Assembly: GCF_000687535.1 (NCBI RefSeq)
Contig: NZ_JHWC01000005.1
Location: 1-64,000 of the forward strand
Length of the DNA: 64,000 nt
Direction: 5' to 3'
DNA from: Helicobacter rodentium ATCC 700285
Lineage (GTDB): Bacteria; Campylobacterota; Campylobacteria; Campylobacterales; Helicobacteraceae
The notes under the pieces were generated by a model. The model was not told the DNA's origin. It did no database searches and saw nothing but the letters and a program-made list of their open reading frames with translations. Of the stretch, positions 27,008 to 36,574 are shown in pieces. Every line of letters starts with the position of its first letter. Position 1 is the stretch's first letter. The translations under genes and the position numbers were made by a program.

Positions 27008-27352
27008 TTATTTGGATTCTGTATTTGTTGGTGCAGCGGGTGCTTGAGGAGCAAGAGGCTCACTAGAAGGCAAGGAAGGCGTAATGGGTGTTTGGATATT
27101 TACTTCATCAATAATGGACTTTTTAGAATCCTGAACATAAAGATAGCTTAATGCAATCGTATTGATGACAAATAGCAATCCTAACCCAAAAGTGAGTTTT
27201 GCTAAGAATCCCGCAGGACCTTTTGCGCCAAATAAACTTTCATTGCTCCCGCTATATGCGCCAAGCCCAATACTTGAACTTTTTTGCAATAAAACGATGA
27301 TAGTGATTAAAATCGCGAACACAAACTGCAAAATCAATAAAATTCCACTCAT
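27008..27352 (-). CDS. secG: protein translocase subunit SecG
   Basis: The 114-residue protein has two membrane helices (about 3-22 and 50-72) around the conserved loop LLQKSSSIGLGAYSGSNESLFGAKGPAGFL. The C-terminal tail is rich in Pro/Ala/Ser/Thr (SLPSSEPLAPQAPAAP), usual in Helicobacter SecG. It is the first gene of the secG-frr-pyrE-RDD transcript. Confidence 0.95.
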   Translation of the reverse strand: MSGILLILQFVFAILITIIVLLQKSSSIGLGAYSGSNESLFGAKGPAGFLAKLTFGLGLLFVINTIALSYLYVQDSKKSIIDEVNIQTPITPSLPSSEPLAPQAPAAPTNTESK

Positions 27353-27410
27353 ACTTTACCCTCTGATTTAAAAAATTCCGCGCATTTTAACGCAAATTAT
27401 CTTAAAGATT

Positions 27411-28952
27411 CTAGCAAATTGTTTTATTTGCAATCAACTCACGCATAGACAAATAGCTATTGAGTGCGCCAATATAGGCTTTAGCGGTTGCTTGCATTGT
27501 GTCAATGTGCAATCCGTGTCCAATAAATGCCGGTCTGTTAGGCTCAAACTCTACTTTCACGACAACTTTAGCAAGTGCGTCTTTGCCCTCACTCACGGCT
27601 TCTACTTTGTAATCCTTTAAGATTCCATTGTATCCACTCACTCTATCAATGGTTTTTAGAATCGCATCAACACTTCCATTTCCAATCGCCGCGTCTATTT
27701 TATCCTCCTCATTGCGCCTAATAGAGATTGCCGCATAAGGCACACCGCAAGAATCACTGCTAATCTGTAAGGATACAAGCTCAAAAATTTGTGGAATCTT
27801 TGTGGATTCCTCTGTTAAAATGGAGCGAATGTCCTCATCATAAACTTCTTTTTTCTTATCGCACAAAATTTTAAATCTCTCAAACGCCCTATCAAGGGAT
27901 TCTTGAGAAATGTTACTAAAGCCAAGACTTGTCAGCTTATCCTTAAACGCTGCTCTACCGCTATGTTTGCCAAGCACCAAGCCATTATCCTGTGGAATCC
28001 CAATATCACTTGCAGACATAATCTCGTAAGTTTCGCGGTGTTTTAACATACCATCTTGATGGATTCCACTCTCGTGTGCAAAGGCATTTTTGCCCACAAT
28101 GGCTTTATTAGGCTGTGGGCGGATTCCGGTAATATCTGCTACCAATTTACTTGCCGCATAAATTTCCTTTGTGTTAATGCGCGTATCCAAATCTCCAAAG
28201 ACATCTTTCCGCGTTTTTAAAATCATCACTACTTCCTCTAAAGCCGTGTTTCCAGCGCGTTCCCCTAAGCCATTAATTGTGCATTCAAGTTGCCTTGCGC
28301 CATTTTGGATTCCTGCAAGAGAGTTTGCCACCGCAAGTCCTAAGTCATTATGGCAATGCACAGACAATACCATTTTATCGCCCACACAATCTTTCACTTC
28401 TTTGATAATATGCCCTACCTCGTGAGGCAAACGATACCCAACGGTGTCCGGGAGATTCAAGGTTTTTGCTCCTGCTTCCATTACGGCTAATGCGACTTCT
28501 TTTAAGAATCCTATATCACTTCTACACGCATCTTCGCAGCTAAATTCCACATCTTCGCATAAACTTTTAGCAAGTTGCACCGCCTCAACCGCGCGTTTTA
28601 CTACTTCGCTAGGTTGCATTTTTAGCTTATATTCCATATGGATTGGGCTTGTAGCAATAAAGGTGTGGATTCGCTTTTGTTTTGCCTTCCCCAATGCTTT
28701 TGCCGCACTTTCAATATCTTTTGGCAAAGCCCTTGCAAGAGAGCAAATCGTGCTTTGGGTAACGACTTCCGCAATTCTGCTAATTGCTTCAAAATCTCCC
28801 GGGCTTGCTGCTGCAAAACCTGCCTCAATAATATCCACTCCCAAACATTCTAATTGCAAAGCAAGTTTGATTTTTTCCTCTATGTTCATAGATGCACCGG
28901 GGCTTTGCTCCCCGTCTCTTAAAGTTGTATCAAAAATTTTAATCATTTCCAT
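27411..28952 (-). CDS. leuA: 2-isopropylmalate synthase
   Basis: LeuA makes 2-isopropylmalate from 2-oxoisovalerate and acetyl-CoA, the first step of leucine synthesis. The 513-residue protein has [38 protein letters not shown] with metal-binding His residues, [23 protein letters not shown] and a C-terminal regulatory domain (about 390-513) that binds leucine. It is alone between secG and pssA, with AAGGA before its ATG. Other leu genes are not in the window. Confidence 0.95.
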   Translation of the reverse strand: MEMIKIFDTTLRDGEQSPGASMNIEEKIKLALQLECLGVDIIEAGFAAASPGDFEAISRIAEVVTQSTICSLARALPKDIESAAKALGKAKQKRIHTFIATSPIHMEYKLKMQPSEVVKRAVEAVQLAKSLCEDVEFSCEDACRSDIGFLKEVALAVMEAGAKTLNLPDTVGYRLPHEVGHIIKEVKDCVGDKMVLSVHCHNDLGLAVANSLAGIQNGARQLECTINGLGERAGNTALEEVVMILKTRKDVFGDLDTRINTKEIYAASKLVADITGIRPQPNKAIVGKNAFAHESGIHQDGMLKHRETYEIMSASDIGIPQDNGLVLGKHSGRAAFKDKLTSLGFSNISQESLDRAFERFKILCDKKKEVYDEDIRSILTEESTKIPQIFELVSLQISSDSCGVPYAAISIRRNEEDKIDAAIGNGSVDAILKTIDRVSGYNGILKDYKVEAVSEGKDALAKVVVKVEFEPNRPAFIGHGLHIDTMQATAKAYIGALNSYLSMRELIANKTIC

Positions 28953-29085
28953 TGTTGAATCCTTATTTGTATTTTTTGTTTGTAAATTCCTAGCAAAAGC
29001 CCAGTGGCAAAAGCATAGAAAGCGTTAAAAGATTCTTGAAACTAAGGCTAAAATGAAAGTTAAAGCGCATACGCATTCTACTCTC

Positions 29086-29811
29086 CTAATCCCGTGCGCG
29101 TTTAGCAAACAAATAATAAATTGCGCGCAAGAGACCAAAGCATACATAAAATGTGATAAGCGTTACAATGGTAAAAACGGGATAAATAAACAAAATAGCT
29201 AAAATTAACATCAAAAGCACAATGATTTTACCAAAGCTAAATTTCTCTAAATTCATCTTTTTAAAGCTAGGGTAACGGATATTGCTAACCATTAAAAACG
29301 CCACAAGCAAACTTGCGACAATCAAAGCAAGCAAAATTTCCTCCGAGTATTGCGGATATTGTTTGCCAAATTTCATCTCAAAAAGCAACCAACTCACAAC
29401 AAAAACCGCAGCGGAGGGAATCGGAAGCCCGATAAAAACATTGGGTTCATTGCTGCTTGTTGTAACATTAAACCGCGCTAAACGAATTGCGCCAAATACG
29501 ACATAAAGTCCCGCTACTACGATACCAAACTTGCCATAATGGAATCCGACATAAAAGAATAAAATCATCGCAGGGGCTACACCAAAGGCAACCACATCGG
29601 CTAAGGAATCAAACTCCACGCCAAATTTGCTTGTTGTGCCAGTTAGCCTTGCCACGCGTCCGTCCAATCCATCAAAGATTAAACACAGCAATACAAGCCA
29701 ACACGCCAACTCAAAGCGTCCCACAAAAGCATAGGATACGGCAAGGATTCCAATATAAATACTCGCACCCGTGAAGAGGTTGGGTAGAATATAGAGCGGG
29801 TCAATTCTCAT
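29086..29811 (-). CDS. pssA: CDP-diacylglycerol-serine O-phosphatidyltransferase
   Basis: PssA makes phosphatidylserine, the precursor of phosphatidylethanolamine. This 241-residue membrane protein has the CDP-alcohol phosphotransferase motif DGLDGRVARLTGTTSKFG followed by VEFDSLAD, plus about seven hydrophobic segments. It is 11 bases downstream of a Psd-like gene and belongs to the conserved cheY-prmA-ftsH-(Psd-like)-pssA run. Confidence 0.94.
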   Translation of the reverse strand: MRIDPLYILPNLFTGASIYIGILAVSYAFVGRFELACWLVLLCLIFDGLDGRVARLTGTTSKFGVEFDSLADVVAFGVAPAMILFFYVGFHYGKFGIVVAGLYVVFGAIRLARFNVTTSSNEPNVFIGLPIPSAAVFVVSWLLFEMKFGKQYPQYSEEILLALIVASLLVAFLMVSNIRYPSFKKMNLEKFSFGKIIVLLMLILAILFIYPVFTIVTLITFYVCFGLLRAIYYLFAKRARD

Positions 29812-29822
29812 TTTTTGTATTC

Positions 29823-30536
29823 CTAGCTTTCTTGTTTTTCATTGGGGTGGGCGTTTGGGGTTGTTTTCTTTATATCCGCATTGTATGCAGATTTGAATTT
29901 TCCAAGCAATGTTTTACCACCAGAGATTTTGTCATCAATATTAACTCTAAGTTCGGAATCTAATGGGATTTTTAGAATCGCATTCCCATTCAAAAAAAAT
30001 CCAATGCGTTCGCCTAGCTTAAAATGAGAATCCCAAAGATACAAGGAGATTTGCGAAAAATATTTAGGATAAAGCGTTAAAAAAAGGGTGGTATTGGATT
30101 CCAAAACTTCTGATTCACTAGAAAAAATTGTGGAATTAAAGGCGATTTTTACTCTCTCCCCCGTGATTGTATCGCTATTTTTTAATCCCTTGATATGCTC
30201 AATCTTTAAAACCTCTCCTGCTTTTCCAAGCTTTGCTAGAGGCATTCTAAGCAACCCACAGAAGCAAATAGGCTTTTTAATAGAGAGATAGATTCCGTCT
30301 TTTTTGTTTTCTATGTTTTTAATCACGCCATCAAGTGGGGCTAGTATGCAATCATCGGCTATATCCTCTGGAATGCGCTCTGCATTTCTATAAAAATATG
30401 CCAAGCAAACAACGAGAATCAAAAACAATACGCTTAGGATTTTCCAACCCAATAACCACACAATCAAAAGTCCAAGCAATGCAATAATAATCGGCTTCCA
30501 ACCCTCTTTGGCAATGATTTCTGTGGTTGTTTTCAT
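29823..30536 (-). CDS. phosphatidylserine decarboxylase-like protein lacking the pyruvoyl-forming Ser
   Basis: The 237-residue protein starts best at ATG 30536 (AGGAG upstream), not at the in-frame ATG at 30584 inside ftsH. Two hydrophobic segments (about 14-45) lead to a Psd-type domain: FYRNAERIPEDIADDCILAPLDGVI, the internal LRMPLAKLGKAGEVLKIEHIKG, and DDKISGGKTLLGKF at the end. In active Psd of this type an RFGSR motif is self-cleaved at Gly-Ser to make pyruvate. Here the matching stretch reads GERIGFFLNG, with no Ser, so decarboxylation is unlikely. The same position between ftsH and pssA is occupied in H. pylori. Confidence 0.7.
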   Translation of the reverse strand: MKTTTEIIAKEGWKPIIIALLGLLIVWLLGWKILSVLFLILVVCLAYFYRNAERIPEDIADDCILAPLDGVIKNIENKKDGIYLSIKKPICFCGLLRMPLAKLGKAGEVLKIEHIKGLKNSDTITGERVKIAFNSTIFSSESEVLESNTTLFLTLYPKYFSQISLYLWDSHFKLGERIGFFLNGNAILKIPLDSELRVNIDDKISGGKTLLGKFKSAYNADIKKTTPNAHPNEKQES

Positions 30537-30552
30537 AGATTCTCCTAGATTC

Positions 30553-32484
30553 TTAAGCTTCTTCTTTTGTTTCTTCTGCAACAAGTCTGCTTGTTAGATG
30601 GTTTGCCTTTTCGTATTCGCTGATAATTTCACGCACCTTTTGTCCATCAATTGTTTCCTTTTCAAACAATTCCTTAACCATACTTTCAATGGCTTCTCTG
30701 TAGGTTTCTAGCGCGTTTTTAACAGCTTCAAAACGTTCATTCAATGCCGCTTTAATATGCAAGTCCATTTTCTGTGCCATTTCCTCGCTATATTCCCTGC
30801 TACTTCCCAAGCCACCATTTAAAAAGACATTGCGTTGCTTTTCAAGCACCATAAGTCCCGCTACATCAGTCATTCCATAGTAGCTTACCATTGCCTTGAT
30901 AATGTCTGTGGCGCGCTCTAAGTCATTGCTCGCGCCTGTTGAGATTTCTCCTAAAAACACGGCTTCTGCTGCTCTACCGCCTAAAAGCACATCTACTTCT
31001 GCCAATAATTCGTGTTTTTGCATAAGATATTTGTTCTCTTCTGGCGTATTAAGCGTATAGCCAAGTGCTGCAAGTCCGCGCGGGATAATGGAGACTTTTG
31101 TTACCTTTTTTGCGCCTTTTGTAATCTCGGCAATGAGTGCGTGTCCGCTTTCGTGGTAAGCGACAATTTTCTTTTCTTTGGGTGAGATTCTGCGCGACTT
31201 TTTCTCTAGTCCCGCAATGCCTCTTTCTACCGCCTCTAAAAAGTCGCTTTGTTCCACTTCTTTTTTGTTGCCTCTCCCTGCAAGGAGTGCCGCTTCATTG
31301 ACGATATTTGCTAAATCTGCTCCGGCAAGTCCTGCGGTGAGTTTTGCCACTTCAAACAAATCCACATTGCGCGCTAATTTGATATTTTTAATATGCACCT
31401 TTAAAATTTCCACGCGCCCTTCAAAGTCTGGCTTATCCACCAAAACTTGCCTATCAAATCTGCCCGGACGCAAAAGCGCAGGGTCTAGCACTTCGGGGCG
31501 GTTTGTGGCTGCTAGGACGATAACAGGGGAGGAATCGGAATTAAACCCGTCCATTTCGGCTAGAAGTTGGTTTAATGTCTGCTCCCTCTCATCGTTTCCG
31601 CTAATCATTCCCCCTGCCGCACGGCTTTTTCCTATCGCATCAATCTCGTCAATAAAGATAATGCTTGGAGCTTCTTTTTTAGCGTTTTCAAACAAATCCC
31701 GCACACGACTTGCGCCCACACCGACAAACATTTCAATGAAGCTACTTCCGCTTACAGAGAAAAATGGCACATTTGCTTCCCCTGCAACCGCCTTCGCAAG
31801 GAGAGTTTTACCTGTTCCGGGAGGTCCTACAAGCAACACGCCTTTTGGAATCTTAGCCCCTAAAGCTGCGTAGCGTTCGGGATTCTTTAAGAAATCCACA
31901 ACCTCCACCACTTCATCTTTTGCCTCTGCATTTCCTGCCATATCCTCAAACTTCACATTGGGTTTTTCCGCATTGACAAGTTTTTTAGAGCTTCCGATTC
32001 CTAGGATTCCGCTCCCCATATTTTTCTGCATTCTACTTGCTAAAAACATCCAAATCGCAAAGAAAATAAAGACAGGCAACACCCAGCCAAAGAGCATATC
32101 ACTTAGCCAATTATTTTCACTATATCCTGTATATTCCACGCCTTTTTCATCTAGCAAAGGGATTAAGGTGTTATCCGGATTCACCCTTTGGGCGTTGTAG
32201 GCGATTTTATTGCCACCATTTTGCGCAGTCGCTTTAATATTGGTTTGTCCAATCGCGACAAAATCTACCTCTTTGTTTTCAATCAGTTTTTTAAGCTCGT
32301 AGTAGTTGATTGTTTTGGTTGTTGTTGCTCCGCTTAGTTTGCCAACCTCGCCACTTGGGGAGAGCATACGAAAAGCAACAATGGCAATGATTGCAAAAAT
32401 AACAAACATTAAAAGAGGATTCTGATTGAAAAAGTTATTGGGTTTTTTATCCTGTGGATTGGGGTTATTATTTTGGTTTTGCAT
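30553..32484 (-). CDS. ftsH: ATP-dependent zinc metalloprotease FtsH
   Basis: This 643-residue membrane AAA protease has two N-terminal helices (about 23-42 and 128-150) flanking a periplasmic domain. It shows Walker A GPPGTGKT, Walker B IIFIDEIDAIG, the second region of homology ATNRPEVLDPALLRPGRFDR and the zinc motif HESGH. FtsH degrades unassembled membrane proteins and regulators. It starts nine bases after prmA in the conserved run. Confidence 0.97.
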   Translation of the reverse strand: MQNQNNNPNPQDKKPNNFFNQNPLLMFVIFAIIAIVAFRMLSPSGEVGKLSGATTTKTINYYELKKLIENKEVDFVAIGQTNIKATAQNGGNKIAYNAQRVNPDNTLIPLLDEKGVEYTGYSENNWLSDMLFGWVLPVFIFFAIWMFLASRMQKNMGSGILGIGSSKKLVNAEKPNVKFEDMAGNAEAKDEVVEVVDFLKNPERYAALGAKIPKGVLLVGPPGTGKTLLAKAVAGEANVPFFSVSGSSFIEMFVGVGASRVRDLFENAKKEAPSIIFIDEIDAIGKSRAAGGMISGNDEREQTLNQLLAEMDGFNSDSSPVIVLAATNRPEVLDPALLRPGRFDRQVLVDKPDFEGRVEILKVHIKNIKLARNVDLFEVAKLTAGLAGADLANIVNEAALLAGRGNKKEVEQSDFLEAVERGIAGLEKKSRRISPKEKKIVAYHESGHALIAEITKGAKKVTKVSIIPRGLAALGYTLNTPEENKYLMQKHELLAEVDVLLGGRAAEAVFLGEISTGASNDLERATDIIKAMVSYYGMTDVAGLMVLEKQRNVFLNGGLGSSREYSEEMAQKMDLHIKAALNERFEAVKNALETYREAIESMVKELFEKETIDGQKVREIISEYEKANHLTSRLVAEETKEEA

Positions 32485-32493
32485 TAATATCCT

Positions 32494-33336
32494 TTATTTT
32501 TGTAAAACTAAAGTCGCCCACTCTTGCTTAATTTCTTGTGAGACGATTTTAAAATTTTTGAATTTATCAAGAACTTTTGGAATATATTTGTCTAAAATTC
32601 CTGATAAAATCAAATATCCGCCCTTTTTTACAAAACTTTGTAAAGGCAACGCAACAATAATATCGGCTAAAATATTTGCCATTACAATATCAAATGTTTC
32701 TTTTGCCTCTGGAATCGCATTTAAAGAACCCAAAAAGATATTCTCCAATGCCACAGAGTTTTTCTGTGCGTTCTCTTTTGTAGAATCCACCGCAACTTCA
32801 TCGGTATCACAAGCCCATACACACGCACCGCTTTTTTTAGCGCAAATGCTTAGGATTCCACTTCCGCAACCCACATCTAAAACTTTCTTGCCATTGAGGC
32901 TTTGAAGCTCTGCCTCCACGATTCCAAGTGCCTTTAAGCAACCAAAAGTGCTTGCGTGATGTCCGCTTCCAAACGCAAGTGCAGGGTCAATGATGACATT
33001 TATTTTATGGTTTTTATCCTCAAACCACGAGGGGTGGATATAATATTTACCGCAAACTATCGGCGTGATAGAATCGCGATAATTAGCAATCCAATCTTGA
33101 TTTTTAAGAGTTTGTTCCGAAAATTCCATATTGATGGATTCTGACATTATGGTTTCTAATTCTTGCGCGTATGCAATTAATTGAGATTTAATCGGCTCTA
33201 TGTCTTTTTCTGTGCGGATTATAAATCCGTCTTTTACTTCCTCAATCGCCTCGCCTGTAATCTCCAAAGCCTTGTCTTGCAAAAGCCATAGAAAATTATC
33301 TGCTTTAACGCTTAGGCAATTGTAATAGGATTCCAT
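32494..33336 (-). CDS. prmA: ribosomal protein L11 methyltransferase
   Basis: The 280-residue enzyme has the PrmA motifs DPALAFGSGHHAST, VLDVGCGSGILSICAKKSGA (SAM site) and VMANILADIIVALP. It trimethylates L11. It begins two bases after cheY, the same pair as in H. pylori, so coupling is likely. Confidence 0.95.
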   Translation of the reverse strand: MESYYNCLSVKADNFLWLLQDKALEITGEAIEEVKDGFIIRTEKDIEPIKSQLIAYAQELETIMSESINMEFSEQTLKNQDWIANYRDSITPIVCGKYYIHPSWFEDKNHKINVIIDPALAFGSGHHASTFGCLKALGIVEAELQSLNGKKVLDVGCGSGILSICAKKSGACVWACDTDEVAVDSTKENAQKNSVALENIFLGSLNAIPEAKETFDIVMANILADIIVALPLQSFVKKGGYLILSGILDKYIPKVLDKFKNFKIVSQEIKQEWATLVLQK

Positions 33337-33338
33337 AA

Positions 33339-33719
33339 TTAATCATTTACGCCTAAAACAACTTCTAATTTTTCTTTTAAAACTTGTGGTGTAAAAGGCT
33401 TGACGATATAGTTATTCACTCCCGCTTTTAATGCGGTAATAACCTCTGCTTTACCACCCTCTGTGGTAACCATAATAATTGGAATATCTTTAAAACGTTC
33501 ATCTGCACGCACTTTTTTCACCAAATCCAATCCATTCATTTCGGGCATATTCCAATCCGTGATGAGAACTTTAACATCGGGATTTGCATTCATTTTATCC
33601 CAGCCCTCAACACCATTTTCGCCCTCTAAAATATCCTCATAACCAAGTCTTGCCAGAGTATTCTTAATAATCCTACGCATAGTTGAACTATCATCTACAA
33701 CGACCATTTTCAAAGCCAA
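33339..33719 (-). CDS. cheY: chemotaxis response regulator CheY
   Basis: This 126-residue single receiver domain has the acidic pocket Asp9-Asp10, phospho-acceptor Asp55 in ITDWNMPEMNGLD, Thr in MVTTEGGK and Lys in YIVKPF. Phospho-CheY binds the FliM switch and changes flagellar rotation, here probably receiving CetA and other chemoreceptor input through CheA. It heads the leftward cheY-prmA-ftsH-Psd-like-pssA run, with AAGGAG before its ATG. Confidence 0.96.
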   Translation of the reverse strand: MALKMVVVDDSSTMRRIIKNTLARLGYEDILEGENGVEGWDKMNANPDVKVLITDWNMPEMNGLDLVKKVRADERFKDIPIIMVTTEGGKAEVITALKAGVNNYIVKPFTPQVLKEKLEVVLGVND

Positions 33720-33842
33720 CTCCTTAAAATAAAAACTTTCTCTTAAAAATCAAAAAGTGATAATAACTTATTATTCTAACATAATCTTGCATAAAACAGA
33801 CATAAAAATTTTAAAGAAATATAAAAATTCAAGCAACTTCCT

Positions 33843-34550
33843 TTATTTAAAGGATTCAAAAGCTTTTTTTATGTCTATTTTGCCCTCATAAAACGCCTTG
33901 CCCACAATCACCCCATCAATGTTAGCCTTTTGTAATTCCAAAAAATCCTCCATACAGGATAATCCGCCACTTGCAATAGTAAAGATTCCACTGCTTTGTT
34001 GAATCTTTTTTGTAAATGCAATATTCATTCCACTTAGCATACCATCACGCGCAATGTCTGTGCAAATGATTGCTGCAACCTTACTTCCCTTAAATTGTGC
34101 GGCAAAATCCCAAGCTAAAGTATTTCCGCTCTCCGCCCAACCCTCTGTGGCAACTCTGCCATCTTTTGCGTCAATGCCGATGACAACTGCATATTTTTCC
34201 GCCATTTCTAAGGCAAAATTTGGATTTTTCAGCGCAATAGAACCCAAAATCACGCGTGAAACGCCCAAATCCAAGTAGGATTGAATCGTGGCTTCCTCGC
34301 GGATTCCACCACCTACTTCTATTTTCAGCTTAGATTCCTTACAGATTTGTTCAATCACGGAATGGTTTTTAGGTTTTCCTGCAAATGCGCCGTCTAAATC
34401 CACAATATGTAGGTATTCCGCGCCCACATTTTCAAAATGTTTTGCAAGCTCTACGGGATTTTCTGCATAGATTTTCGCACTTTCCATTAAACCTTGTTTT
34501 AAGCGCACCGCACAACCCTCTTTTAAATCAATCGCTGGAATAATTTGCAT
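33843..34550 (-). CDS. hisA: ProFAR isomerase HisA
   Basis: HisA isomerises ProFAR in histidine synthesis. The 235-residue barrel starts [17 protein letters not shown] with catalytic Asp8, then [33 protein letters not shown] with the second catalytic Asp and IASGGLS. It starts eight bases after hisH; hisF and other his genes lie elsewhere. Confidence 0.96.
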   Translation of the reverse strand: MQIIPAIDLKEGCAVRLKQGLMESAKIYAENPVELAKHFENVGAEYLHIVDLDGAFAGKPKNHSVIEQICKESKLKIEVGGGIREEATIQSYLDLGVSRVILGSIALKNPNFALEMAEKYAVVIGIDAKDGRVATEGWAESGNTLAWDFAAQFKGSKVAAIICTDIARDGMLSGMNIAFTKKIQQSSGIFTIASGGLSCMEDFLELQKANIDGVIVGKAFYEGKIDIKKAFESFK

Positions 34551-34558
34551 AAATCCCC

Positions 34559-35167
34559 CTATAAATTTATAAAGTTTTGCAGAATCCTAAGCCCTGCATT
34601 ATGGGATTTTTCAGGGTGAGGTTGGATTCCAAAAACATTATCCTTTTGTACAATAGAAGCAAATTCCACTCCATATTGGCTCACTCCCACCGCATTTTCT
34701 AAATTTTTCGCATAGTAGCTATGCACAAAATACAAATAAAAAGGCGATTCCAAACCCTCTAAAAGTGGAGATTTTTGCCTTATTTCTACACAATTCCAAC
34801 CCATTTGTGGAATCTTTTGGTTAGGTTCTAAAGCCTCCTTTTGAAACTGCACAATCTCTCCTTTTAGCAATCCAAGCCCCAAATGCTCCCCAAATTCATA
34901 GCTTTTTTGAAACAAAAGTTGCATTCCTAAACAGATTCCAAGCAGAGGTTTGCCGCTTTTTGCAAACTCTAGCACCGCTTCTTGCATTCCGCCTTGTTTT
35001 AAATGCTTCATTGCATCGCCAAATGCACCCACTCCGGGCAACACTAAGCGGTCATAGGCTTTAAGATTCTCTGCATCTTGCGTGATAGCTGATTTTGCGC
35101 CAATCTTTTGAAAGGCATTTTGCACGCTCGCAAGGTTTCCGATTCCATAATTCACAATCCCAACCAC
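34559..35167 (-). CDS. hisH: imidazole glycerol phosphate synthase subunit HisH
   Basis: HisH is the glutaminase partner of HisF. The class I amidotransferase triad is visible: Cys in [12 protein letters not shown], His and Glu in IQPHPEKS. The reading frame extends back to 35230, but GTG at 35167 ([15 protein letters not shown]) is the family start, has AGAGG upstream and lies right after the stop of the sensor gene. This gives 202 residues. Confidence 0.94.
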   Translation of the reverse strand: MVGIVNYGIGNLASVQNAFQKIGAKSAITQDAENLKAYDRLVLPGVGAFGDAMKHLKQGGMQEAVLEFAKSGKPLLGICLGMQLLFQKSYEFGEHLGLGLLKGEIVQFQKEALEPNQKIPQMGWNCVEIRQKSPLLEGLESPFYLYFVHSYYAKNLENAVGVSQYGVEFASIVQKDNVFGIQPHPEKSHNAGLRILQNFINL

Positions 35168-35169
35168 GA

Positions 35170-36084
35170 TTAACCTCTTTTTAAATGCGTGGTGAGTTTC
35201 ACATACAAGGCTAAACCAATCAGCAAACAAGTAACTGCGCCGATTAAATACACCGCATAAAGCAGTTTCTCTGGTGCAGTGATTGCGAATTTAAAGACGA
35301 GCATTAAGGATTCAATGGCTAGGGCGATGACGATAGAACCTAAGAAGCGCGTCATTGTTTGATGCACTACTTTGGAATCCTGCGATTTTTGACGCCCTAA
35401 AACTTCCTCTTCAAAGATTGCACGCACCAAATCAAAAATCGCTAAACTAAGCGTGATGAGAATCGTGGCTTCAAAGACGCTTTTAATGTCTAAAATCTCC
35501 ACACTACCAAAGCGCAACATTGCGTCCCACAAGCTAATGCTACCTTTCACAAGTAGGAGCATACACACAAGAAGCAAGGATAAAGCCATTATAAAGTAAA
35601 TCGCCTTTCCAACTCCAAAGGATAACCCAAACAAAGGCGTGGTGCGCACAAGCTCTAGGCTTTTTTCCAAGCGCACATCCATACACACAACATACGCAAG
35701 ATTGCCATTGGTATCATAAAGAGGATAGGCAACCGTGATGACGAGATTCCCACTTGCAAGAGAGGGATAAGGATCGGTTAGAATGCACTTTTTCTCACGC
35801 ACAGCGCGGTAAAAGTAGGCGCGTTCATTGTGGTTTTCTCCCTTTTTGCATTCTACATTAGAATCCCTAGAGATCCCATCAAGCACAATCGTTCCGCTAG
35901 AATCCAACACATAAATTAATTCAAAGATTCCAACCTCTTTTTCTATTTTTTGAATACCATCTACAATTTTGTTCAGTTCAATATGCGGCAAATGATTCTT
36001 GATATTGCGCTGCATTAAAAAACACAAGTATGCGCGGATTTCATAGCGCATTTCACTAAAATATGTAATGTCTTTAGAGAGCAT
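35170..36084 (-). CDS. PDC/Cache-type sensor membrane protein upstream of hisHA
   Basis: This 304-residue protein opens with an extracytoplasmic-type PDC sensor fold (about residues 40-145: ELIYVLDSSGTIVLDGISRD, ERAYFYRAVREKKCILTDPY, SGNLVITVAYPLYDTNGNLAYVVCMDV). About four hydrophobic segments follow, with no kinase, HAMP or MCP domain. There is no N-terminal signal peptide, so topology is uncertain. It abuts hisH and is probably co-transcribed with hisHA, though a functional link to histidine is unproven. I do not recognise a named family beyond the PDC sensor. Confidence 0.7.
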   Translation of the reverse strand: MLSKDITYFSEMRYEIRAYLCFLMQRNIKNHLPHIELNKIVDGIQKIEKEVGIFELIYVLDSSGTIVLDGISRDSNVECKKGENHNERAYFYRAVREKKCILTDPYPSLASGNLVITVAYPLYDTNGNLAYVVCMDVRLEKSLELVRTTPLFGLSFGVGKAIYFIMALSLLLVCMLLLVKGSISLWDAMLRFGSVEILDIKSVFEATILITLSLAIFDLVRAIFEEEVLGRQKSQDSKVVHQTMTRFLGSIVIALAIESLMLVFKFAITAPEKLLYAVYLIGAVTCLLIGLALYVKLTTHLKRG

Positions 36085-36169
36085 TTGGATTCCTTATTTT
36101 ATTTTGCGTAATTGTAGCAAAACTAAATAAACCTTTAATAAACAGATTCCTATTGCGTTGAATGTTTCG

Positions 36170-36480
36170 TCCTTACGAATGCTGTCATTGCGCGGTGAAG
36201 CAATCTATAATCCCACTCCGTCATTGCGAGGAATGAAATGACGAAGCAATCCATAATCTTGCATAAAGAAGTCTTTGCAATGGATTTTTTTAAGGAAGCG
36301 CATTATTATAGATTGCCACGAGATTCTAACGAATCTCTCGCAATGACAGAATCCCACCGCGTCATTGCGAACGAAGTGAAGCAGTCCATAATCAAGCACA
36401 CTTAAAAGATTCCACTCCGTCATTGCGAGAATCGCGACGCGATTCGTGGCAATCTATAATCCTGCAAAAATTAACCTTTA
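36170..36480. repeat. dispersed repeat cluster upstream of EF-hand-like gene
   Basis: In order: GTCATTGCGCGG, GTCATTGCGAGGAATGAAATGACGAAG-type arm split around AATCCATAATCTTGCATAAAG, TATAGATTGCCACGAGATT ... CTCGCAATGACAG, GTCATTGCGAACGAAG ... AGTCCATAATCAAGCACAC, and GTCATTGCGAGAATCGCGACG ... GTGGCAATCTATAAT. No gene is visible between 36085 and 36574. Confidence 0.8.
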
Positions 36481-36514
36481 CAATGGAATCGCAAAATAAA
36501 ATGTAAAATTTATC

Positions 36515-36544
36515 TTAACTTTTCTTTAAAAAATCCGATATAAT
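36515..36544 (+). promoter_or_regulatory. candidate sigma-28 promoter overlapping a sigma-70 -10
   Basis: CGATAT (36536-36541) is the FliA-type -10 of Campylobacter flagellar genes, with TTAAC about 17 bases upstream as a possible -35. It overlaps TATAAT (36539-36544), so sigma-70 use is equally possible. AAAGGAG precedes the ATG at 36575. Confidence 0.35.
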
Positions 36545-36574
36545 AGAAAATGTTTTTGCAAAAGGAGCGGGAAA

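Noticed and set aside
30537-30584. Upstream start for the Psd-like gene at 30584
   Set aside because: It would extend into ftsH with a Lys-rich leader; ATG 30536 has AGGAG at proper spacing.
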